Shown in pieces: positions 55,740 through 64,000 of a stretch of 64,000 nucleotides of DNA. Position numbers and translations under genes: made by a program. Each line of letters opens with the position of its first letter. Position 1 is the first letter of the stretch. Below the pieces are notes generated by a model, which was given only the letters and a program-made list of their open reading frames with translations, did no database searches and was not told the origin of the DNA. Source of the stretch: Allacma fusca (lineage: Eukaryota > Arthropoda > Collembola > Symphypleona > Sminthuridae); assembly GCA_947179485.1 (NCBI GenBank), contig OX359246.1:51811632-51875631 (forward strand). Direction: 5' to 3'.

Positions 55740-56370
55740 TGGTAAAGCGGAGACACTTGCCTTGACCCAATGAGTTTGGTGATGAGGGGAGCATCCACAC
55801 ATTTTGGCGTAGTGTGTTCCGCTGGCTTTAAAGCTAAATAGGGGTTTTCCTGCGGGTACCGCGAAGACAGCACTGGAAGGTAAACTTCCTTGAGTAAGGT
55901 ATGATTCATTTCAGGTAGTACTTTTTGGAGTGGAAATACTTTCGGGGGTACCTTGGAGTAGTCCTTGAATTTCATCAAAAGTACATCTATCACTTGTCGT
56001 GGTACCATTTCCATTTCGTTTTCCTTGGTTGGCTTGACCTTATATTAGTAATTTTTATTAGTCATAGCAGGAATAATTTCCGTATGGTCGAACCGGGTTG
56101 CGATGTAGAAATTCCAATATCTTTTTAGCGGGTAATTTACTTTCGTTGGCTTTAGATGGGATTGTTGTTTTTACAGTAGCACATGTTGATGGTTGTGCAA
56201 GGTCACTAGTAACCTTACTATCGGTTGCTTTTACCCTTTTCTCTTGAGCGGGAAAATGACTATGTACGGGTTGTTTTTATGTGGGGTTGAAAAATTGTTT
56301 ATTGTCTTTTCTTATTTCACCTCTAGGGCGAAGTCTTTTTCTAACGGGAGTAGATCTATGGGTGTCTTTT
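55740..56370 (-). pseudogene. Unrecognised minus-strand coding relic
   Basis: From 56014 (ATG) the minus strand is open for about 90 plausible codons (PPKVFPLQKVLPEMN, PYLALKPAEHTTPKC) before it enters the GTTCCC repeat. Upstream, another minus-strand frame is open from about 56230 to 56080 (AKKILEFLHRNPVRPYG), and again near 56330-56285 with one stop between. Composition is protein-like (K, P, S, T rich), so this may be a decayed gene or exons. No family was recognised. Confidence 0.3.
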
Positions 56371-56731
56371 TAGCAGATTAAGTCTTTGTATTGGAAAAAT
56401 GTCGTTGATTATGTCGAAGGTACTACACGTTCTCCAGCCACTCCCGGAATATTATGCGAGCTAGAAGTGGAGGCTGGCTCTTGTTAATCTCTCATGACGG
56501 GCCTACAATGAAAACATTCGAGGTCTTGCGACGGAATTATTGCATAAGCAAATAGTGAGATTGAGTCTTCATTTGGTGCACTGTGGTACGAAAATTCCGG
56601 AGTCGTTACCAGTGTGGATTTAAAATTAAGGGTATCCTAGGAAATATATTTAGCGAGGTGAATGGGATTCTTCAGAACTGGGGGAATCGAGTAATGTAGA
56701 ATGCTGTGGACTATATTTACATCAAATAGTT

Positions 56732-56744
56732 CACGGGTTGGGAT
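56732..56744. repeat. 13-bp target duplication (left) of the SINE-like element
   Basis: CACGGGTTGGGAT is repeated exactly at 57159-57171. Confidence 0.8.
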
Positions 56745-57158
56745 TTTAAAAATTAAAAAATAAAAATTAATTTCTTTATTCAGGAATCTTTTCGGGCGGA
56801 GCCCATATCATCCTTACATTGCCAGTTTTTACATTTTGGATTTTACATTGTATGTTGGATTTTTAACCTAATTTTTGCTTAATCTATGGAGGAGAGAGCA
56901 AGGTAACATAGAAGGAGATTGACTCATGACGCACTGAGGGTGCACTGTCTAGCTACGACAGAGGCACACCTCTCCCAAGAGCATCGGTACTTCCACCCAG
57001 TTATGTTGGGTGCATGCTAACTAGCGGTACATCCCCCAGAACCCAACATCTATCTCTCTCTTTCTCTCACCTCCTCGACTGCAGGGGTACTGGGCTTTGA
57101 AGCCATTCCTCAACGATGGTAGTTGAGTACATTCAGTGCTGGACTACTCCTGCAGTCC
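56745..57158 (-). mobile_element. SINE or truncated LINE sharing its 3' end with LINE C
   Basis: This 414-bp retroposed element is on the minus strand with an A/T-rich 3' tail at the left and a 13-bp duplication. The last 45 bp before the tail (GGGCGGAGCCCATATCATCC at about 56795-56814 on the plus strand) match the LINE C 3' end (GGGCGGTGCCCATATCATCC at about 22043-22062). The body has no ORF. The 5' part does not match LINE C as seen, so a SINE that borrows the LINE 3' end is likely; a truncated related LINE is the alternative. Parts of the body (CTCTCTTTCTCTC) are simple. Confidence 0.68.
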
Positions 57159-57695
57159 CACGGGTTGGGATATTATCTGGAGTGGTTCGTTTTTCTGGTT
57201 GTGTCGGCTAACATTAAGCAATTGGGGCATGTATTAGAATCTTCTGGATGAATTTATCCATTGATTGGTTTGATCAAGTTTCTTTTTGAACAATATTAAG
57301 CTTACACTGTTGTCTCATTGAATCATTTTTGGGACCAAGGGTTTTTTAATCCAAATGGAGTTAAATTCGACCAAACTTTGCATTATTATTTCTGAATGCG
57401 AAGTTAATACGTAAATTTGAGTATTTTTCTGCTATATTTTATATAGTTATGAGTTTATTTAGTTGGTTATGAGTAAATTTCTGTAAGCATCGAGTAAAGT
57501 TGTGACATTATAGGGTAATCGGTTAAATTTCTTTACTCGTTAATGGAAGATTCTGTATAGTAATTACAAAACGGGTTATATAAGCCTAGACAGGTACTGG
57601 GAACAACACTGGATAGTTATTGATCTGTCAGGCTGGCTTTCAATGTATTCACGTAATAAGTTAAATGCCTATACTATTGCGTTTGGAATTCGGGC

Positions 57696-58061
57696 TTACA
57701 TATAGTCCCCCGGTGGGAATTTGATTTCTTCTAGGTATCTTGTAAGATCATTTTGAGGGCTATAAATAAGACAGGCTGTATTATATATCCTTCCCAGTCG
57801 CATCGGTGCAACGGTATGCTTCATTTTGTCAAACAGGAATTTATACTTTTCAATCAAATTTTGCACGGAAGTATCTAGTTCATCTGCACTAGGATAAGGC
57901 ATTTGAGCAGCTTCGAAAGAGGCAGATAAGCGTTTTGCTAACAAGAGTTTCGGTAAGCTTACTCCAAATGACGGGATTATTATAAATTGGGTAAGTTGAA
58001 TTGCGGGTATCATTCTTCTTGTCGGAAAATTATTCTCATCGGGTGTTTTGGAATCATACAT
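57696..58061 (-). CDS. Unrecognised 121-codon ORF
   Basis: An ATG-started minus-strand ORF with protein-like composition: SVQNLIEKYKFLFDKMKHTV reads as amphipathic helix, and APMRLGRIYNTACLIYSP follows. No motif or family is recognised. It lies on the same strand as the relic at 55740-56370, so both could be parts of one gene interrupted by the SINE. There is no promoter or splice evidence. It could be a chance frame. Confidence 0.3.
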   Translation of the reverse strand: MYDSKTPDENNFPTRRMIPAIQLTQFIIIPSFGVSLPKLLLAKRLSASFEAAQMPYPSADELDTSVQNLIEKYKFLFDKMKHTVAPMRLGRIYNTACLIYSPQNDLTRYLEEIKFPPGDYM

Positions 58062-58900
58062 AGATGCTCATTTGATTTCCGACTACTCTAAAAAACGCTA
58101 TACTGCGCCAGTTACACCGGCCATTGATACTAAACAAAATGTTTTCGAATTTTGAAAGTAGTAGGTAATAAGTTTTAACAACATGTTTGTTTGTGTTTTT
58201 TCAACAATGCCATTTGATTTTAACTGAGTTCGACTGTAATGTTCGGCAGCGGAAACTCTGTGGCCACTACTTACTGCTGTGGTCTACATCAATAGCTTAC
58301 AATTTCCTAAATTACTTCAGTGATCGAATGTTTATTTTGTCTGGAATATTTGATTGATCCTATACTCAGGTTCACTTGTGTTGTGTGGTAAATATGGAAT
58401 AAATGATTCGTAAATGAATTAAGATCTATCAAACAAAAGTGAAACTGTGGTAGTAGTCTGTTACTCAAGAATCACAATTTAAGTAAAATAAAAAAGGGTC
58501 ATTGAATGTTTTAAGCCGGAGTAGGAAAAATGAAAGGGATGGAAGTAGAAGCAGTACAATATTTGGCCTGCTGTGACTCATATGTAATGATAGATTGATC
58601 CCTAGTTCCTGGAATTGGGCCGTAGTCATACATTTAGCAATAGACAAAATATTCCCGCACACACGTACTGGGGTTCTATGGATTTTAAGTGCTTTTACAT
58701 TATACACGTATAAAGGTATTACAAATATATACAAGTATAACAGTCATGTATCAGATATTAGAGACGTACAAATTGATGGGGATATTACGTATGTGCACAT
58801 TGATAAAATACCCAATATTCAAATCGTGTAAAATATATCAGTGACAGAAAGGACATACATGCGTACAATAAATACGTAGACATATGTATGTACAAGCCAG

Positions 58901-58962
58901 GCAGTGGTGGCTGAGTTGCCAGAGCGTCCTGTTCGTTGCGGCTGGAGTCGATTTCGATTGCA
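58901..58962 (+). other. tRNA-like sequence / SINE head
   Basis: TGGCTGAGTTGCC (58908-58920) resembles an A box and GAGTCGATTTC (58945-58955) a B box. Spacing is about right for a pol III promoter. The cloverleaf is not convincing, so a tRNA-derived SINE is more likely than a tRNA gene. No tail or target duplication was identified. Confidence 0.35.
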
Positions 58963-59599
58963 GTAAAGCTCTGATACTTTCGAATAATTTCTACTGCTCT
59001 TTCTATCTTCTACTATAGCTTTGGGTGGGGTGAGGAGAAGGGCGTGACAGGGGCTTGTACTCTGAAGACTGCACAAGGGGCACTAGCAGTGGACATCCTT
59101 TAGACGGAGAGGAACTAGGAGAAGCTGCCCATCTGCATTTCTCGCTAGACATTCCAGTCTAATGAGCGTCCGTTAATCTCCTTCAATTAACCCAAAAATC
59201 CTCTCCCTCCCAATTTCTCCTACTCTACATTTCCTTCGCTGGAGAAAAGACTAGTGATATGCTCCCTCAATGGGAGGAATGGACTGAGGGGTGTTTGTCC
59301 CACTAGTCTAGCTCTGTGCCTAAGTACTTAAGGGAAGAAATGTGTACGACACCTTGCACATATGATTCCCAACCCTCTATAAACCGACGAGAGCCAATTG
59401 TGCATGGCATGATGAGTAATCTCAAGCGCAAGAATAAAATGCGCCCCTGTGGGCATATTATTATTATATATATTATATGTAATAATGAATATGTAACCAC
59501 ATGTTGTAATGATAACCATAGTACATATTACAGATTAGAAAGATTAGTCATATCGATATAGGCATATTTCAGGTTTGTAATATCCTAATTCCATAATTA

Positions 59600-60330
59600 T
59601 CAGAAAGGCCAAGAAAGACCCTAGACTGACCTCATCTAGGATCATCTCACAGGTGCAGGTTGAAATGGGAAAGACTGCCCATCGGACCGTGATCAAAAGA
59701 ATCCTGTATCGGAGCGGAAGGAACTCACATCCAGCCTAGAAGAAGCCTTGTATCAATGGTAAACACAGCAGAAAGAGGATCCTGTGGTGCCGGAACCACG
59801 CACGTAAGAATGGTACGTTTTGGAGTCGTGTTTTATGGTCCGACCGTTTAATGTCTTTGGCAGCGATGGAAGAACCAGGGTCTGGACAAAGCCCGGGGAG
59901 GGTCTGAGACCGCGGTTATTACTTCCGACTGTTACACATGGTGGTGGTAGTGTTACGGTTTGGGGCTGGTTGAGTGCAGATGGGGTGGGAACCATGGAGT
60001 GTGTGAATGGAAATATGAACCAACACTACTACCAAGCCATAGTCGACCGAAACGTCGGGAAATCAGCACTAAAACTTGGACGCCGCTTTGTGTTTCAACA
60101 GGACAACAACCCCAAGCACACGGCGAAGTCCACATGGGCCTATTTTAAGAAAAACAAGATCCCAGTGTTGGACTGGGCCCCCCAAAGTCCCCCATCGAAC
60201 ATTCGTGGGATCACATTGGTCGGAAGCTGACAAAATTTCACATTACCGGGAAAGAAGACCTGAAAATCCGAATTAAGGAGATATGGGACAACATTTCTCC
60301 CTAATTTACCCGGAACCTCGTCAGCTCCGT
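59600..60330 (+). pseudogene. Tc1-type transposase relic
   Basis: Tc1/mariner transposase landmarks are spread over frames: KKDPRLTSSRII (helix-turn-helix region, about 59610), VFGSDGRTRVWTKPGE, THGGGSVTVWG, GRRFVFQQDNNPKHTAK (second catalytic Asp) and LDWAPQSP. The segment that should carry the third acidic residue is altered after SPPSN. The first DNA-binding helices are missing and there are several shifts and stops. No intact inverted repeats were found. Confidence 0.85.
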
Positions 60331-60639
60331 CCCACGGCGCATAAATGCTGTCCTGGTGACAAGAGGGTGGCCTACGGCTTATTAGTCAACCGAGCTGTGA
60401 AGTTTCACCCAGTTTAAACCCGGTTTTAATTTTTTTCCAACACCAATGCACAGCAATAATTTGGCATTTTTTGTTTTGTCTCGTTTTTCATATAAAACCC
60501 CCAAAATATTGATCGCATATCTATTGTCGGCATATAAAACTGAATAAAAGCAAGAAAAAACTTGTTCACAACTAAGTTTATTTAGACCCTGAGTCTCAGA
60601 GTTTACGTTGTTCCAACATCAAAGCACCCCAGTGTATGT

Positions 60640-60925
60640 ACTGAATATTGAAGGAACTGGAATCTCAATGTCCTGCAGCTTTTCTTGGAACACTCGGACG
60701 CCATGTCGCACGTTTAGATGCAATTAAATTAAAAATTGTCTACCGTTCATGCAATAACACCCTGCGTTTCAGGTCCTTCTGTGCCCATGCCTTGGCATCT
60801 TACTCTTCGACGTGTCTGTCTTCATCCCGTTGACGATTTCCTATTTGAAATGTTGTTTTGCTCAAATAAATTAGGCGACAACAGGAGGAGCGGTTTGTTT
60901 TAGTCAATAAATTGATTGATTTGTT
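60640..60925 (+). mobile_element. Possible LINE 3' end
   Basis: The minimal ORF near 60648-60833 (FRSFCAHALASYSS) is followed by AATAAATTGATTGATTT, a TTGAT-type tail like those ending LINEs. A severely 5'-truncated LINE is plausible but no RT motif remains. Confidence 0.3.
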
Positions 60926-61662
60926 ATTCCAAACGTGTACTAATGGGTTAAAAAGACCTTTAACGTAAAGTACACAATTAAAATCTAATTAAGCTTCACA
61001 ATATTATTAGTAATAGGAAAAACTAGCATCAATAAATTACTTGTTTTTATCTAATTTAGATATATAGTCTCTCCTCCGTGGTTAAGTATTACCCCATAAT
61101 GATACCACCGTTTATAGATGGTTTGGGGCGAATGTGATGTGACATCACTCCCAATTATATATAAATGGGAACCCTGTTATGAAAGTGAATACCTGTGTGG
61201 ACGGGAAGCTTGAAGGCCGTCCTTGTCCACAGACAATATTAATATAACAAACAAGGCATGATTAATATTTACTTTTACGATGTAATTTAGGTACGTATTA
61301 TGTCAGGATGTTGTTTCGTCTCTGGTATTTTTGATTAGTTTTTATATTAAGCTCTCCTTAGTCATTTGTGTAAAATTTTATTTTTTTACAATTTGGAATT
61401 GATTAATGTTTTTTATTGCTGTAATTTTCGCGTTTCCATACTTTATTTTTACGCATATTCATTATCACAAATACAATCATCATCGATGCCCACTAAAAAA
61501 TCCATATTGGCCGAATGCTGGTAAATTTTTTGAAATGAATCGGGCCTGTAATGTCTGTTCTGTGATTTTTGGTAAAAATTTTGAACTTTTATCGCCCCGG
61601 TGGCCAAACACTTCATAGGGCCAAAGCACTGAACCATTATTGATGGCTTGCAGTAGTGGTCC

Positions 61663-61820
61663 CGATCTTTCAATTCTAAATCAAAAAAACTCGATTCAAT
61701 TCAATTCTGATTCATCATTTTTCGATTCAATTCAAAACATGAATTGAATCATTTCGTTCAATTCACTTCATAAAATCACGGAAAATGCATTGAATCGCGA
61801 TTCAAATGATTCACGTGCAC
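61663..61820. repeat. Degenerate GATTCAATT array
   Basis: Words GATTCAATTC, GAATTGAATC and TTCAATTCA alternate on both strands over 150 bp. It is related in wording to 12555-12640. No gene. Confidence 0.6.
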
Positions 61821-62259
61821 AAGTTGTTTGCATATCCCGCTAAAAAATGCAGCTAGAGACGCATATTTAAAAAACTCCCAGATTGACACTGAAAGAAGCA
61901 ACACGAAAAAAGGTTGCTCCCTTATCTCTTAAGATAACTCCAAGTATTGATATTCAAATAAGGTACTTCAAGACAAAACACGAGCAGCTCTCACAGTTTC
62001 TCAGTTTCCGCCATATTTCCCCCACATAACTGCTTTCATGTACATAGTTAGGGTGCGGCAATATTTAAGAGTAGTAATATTTTGTACAAGTAATTCCTTG
62101 TACCTCAACCGCTGCAAGCTGGACCCGCAACTGCCCGGTTACACCAGGGTACTCGTAATAATTATTCCTTGGCAAAAAGTGCAAACGTTTGAGGTGTAAA
62201 CCGGGCTAAGGCTAAGGCAAGTTTTTGTATATAATATATCCACATCTTGCACTCAAATC

Positions 62260-63189
62260 ATGACTGATATGAACAATAAAAAGCCACACAATACTACCAA
62301 ACCTCCGAATTTAAAAGGTGACCCGATAATCGCGGACACGGACGATAGTTCATCTTTATCCCGAACGGCGCGTGAAGGAAGAGTACTGAGGAGAGATGAT
62401 AGAGGAGAAGCTGTCAAATTAAAGGGCGAAGCGGACGACCCTGGAAAGATCATGAAAACCCTAAAGGATCTACAGAAGGATATACAGGAGAGCTCAAAAA
62501 AACCAACGCTTCTCTGGCCACATTAATCAAAGAATCTGCAACTGTAAAGGAGAATATCCAGTCCCTAACAAATTTATTTGACAATCAGAACGCAAGAATG
62601 GAAATACTTGAACGGACGGTTGCTGATAACTCCGCCAGCTTGAACACCGAGCTTGTTCACTTGAAAAATGACATGTTGGAAATGAAGAACCCAGACAATG
62701 CGAGAGGAATTATTATAACTGGAACTAATCTGGCCAAAGAAGGAAGACGTTGACAGCATTATCTCCGAACTTCTACGTGTAACAGGCGTAAATACTCGGG
62801 TCGAGAATGTATTCCCTATTCCCTGGAGAGATGGAAGTTGTTCTATTGTATGTAAGTTTCGCTCCAAATATGATTGCGGTCTAATATGGAAAAATGTTTC
62901 TAAATTAAATAAATCGAAGCTTGCAATTAAACCGGACCTGACATTTGAGCAACGACGGATAAAACAGCACTTGTACGAATGGGGTTCCAAGACAGTAAAC
63001 TCGTCGAACAAAACAATGCGCTTGAAGTCATGGCGATATCTTCGAATCAGCGACCCCACTAGTGGGGACACAATTTTCTACGAATCCGGTGGAAGGCAAG
63101 TAGTAAGGATATGCTCGGAATGGTTGCCGCAAAAGAAACCAGGGACCCCTACTGAACTATCTTCTCAACCGTCGCACACATGTAAATGA
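62260..63189 (+). pseudogene. LINE ORF1 relic (coiled coil + RNA-binding domain)
   Basis: An ATG frame to 62526 is followed, after a shift, by a coiled coil (NLFDNQNARMEILERTVADN), then RGIIITGTNL and a basic region with LTFEQRRIKQHLYEWG (to 63189) in other frames. The order of coiled coil, RRM-like and C-terminal domain is that of LINE ORF1 proteins. At least three shifts and stops. About 25 bases after its stop a few codons resemble the start of a LINE endonuclease (FWNSW, compare FWNVHG in LINE B), but the rest of ORF2 is missing. Confidence 0.58.
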
Positions 63190-64000
63190 GATAGGGGAGT
63201 AACAAACTCAAAATTAATCTTCTGGAACTCATGGTTTTTTCAAATATTACAAATCTAAATAGAAATAACTTAGTTTTCATATTCTCATAATTTTTTTTGT
63301 TTTGCTTTAATGGAACCTATATAAGGGATGATTTTCAATGTTAAAATGTCGTTAACAATATGATGTATAAATACTTTCTGTCACCAAGCCGTGTAACAAA
63401 AGTAGACCCAGTGGGAGCCTAGTTGGGTTTCTCAAAGATTGCGATTGTGTTGTTTTTCCCTCCAGCATGCCGCATTAGTATCTTTATAATCTTGAAGTCA
63501 TTTATGTACGCCTAGTTAAGACTTGACTGCGATATATTCATCTAAAAAGGTAAATGTATGATATCTAATGAAATGCCATGCTGGCTAAATGGCCTATCAT
63601 TCCTACGTGATAAGTAATTTGTCTTTGAAATTAAAAAAGATATGATTTAAATGCTGCGATTTGTAATTAATTGTAATGTGGATACTTTGAGATCTATAAT
63701 GTTCCATTTAATAGATTGTATTAACAAAATGTTATGTATCTAAAGAAATGCATTATGGGTTTGGCCCCAGAATGCAATAAATTGGCCCTTTGTCGTTGAG
63801 TTTTCAAGGTACGACACGACCTTGCCTTCGATAGCTCTCGTAAAATCAAACTTAAAAATACAGAGCATTTTCAACAACATGAGAATATTTATTTATTCCG
63901 GACCACAGAGTTACATACTTCCATAGATTTTAAAATGGAGATTTATTTCCTGAATTTCCTGTAACTGGTCAAATAGTTTCAAACAATAATTAATAAATGT
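63190..64000. other. No recognised gene
   Basis: AT-rich sequence apart from the possible first codons of a LINE ORF2 (63205-63260). No repeats or structured features were recognised. Confidence 0.4.

Overview
This is an AT-rich invertebrate (probably arthropod) nuclear window made almost entirely of nested mobile and repetitive DNA. There are no bacterial operons, rRNA genes or clear intact host genes. The call rests on the mixture present: non-LTR retrotransposons (LINEs) with endonuclease and reverse transcriptase, a Ty1/copia LTR element, a Tc1 relic, a Helitron end, and several hAT-type elements with perfect 8-bp target duplications. The species cannot be named from the sequence.

Layout. 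(1) 1-15963 and 15964-about 30300 are two copies of one segment, tandem and more than 99% identical by eye. Both carry the same repeat family (called R here), a 0.4-kb hAT MITE, a dead LINE (LINE A: PHD finger, endonuclease, RT), a 0.56-kb hAT MITE and a 1.7-kb hAT element. They differ by later events. Copy 1 lost 338 bp next to LINE A, gained LINE B flanked by a 1,040-bp direct repeat, and has its 1.7-kb hAT element cut at 13621, followed by other R sequence and a foldback element. Copy 2 gained LINE C, a nearly intact 4.7-kb element with a 16-bp target duplication. (2) 30560-31703 is R sequence plus a GGGAC-rich hAT-like element. (3) 31704-38443 is a complete Ty1/copia provirus with LTRs, initiator-Met PBS, PPT and a 5-bp TSD. 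Its pol frame runs into an env-like protein with a hydrophobic leader, an RKKR site, a hydrophobic segment, a coiled coil and a C-terminal membrane segment. (4) 38444-48100 is R sequence in both orientations, interrupted by a hAT element packed with GGGAC minisatellite, a Helitron 3' end, an inverted-repeat-bounded minisatellite and a 37-bp minisatellite. (5) 48375-51240 is a minus-strand multi-exon pseudogene of a transposon-associated family. (6) 51370-64000 holds LINE D, two unrecognised minus-strand ORF regions, a SINE that shares its 3' end with LINE C, a tRNA-like element, a Tc1 relic, a LINE tail and a LINE ORF1 relic.

The most notable observations are the env-bearing copia element, the LINE insertion whose apparent target duplication is 1,040 bp, and the tandem duplication whose copies record different insertion histories. 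All homology calls are by eye; no search was run.
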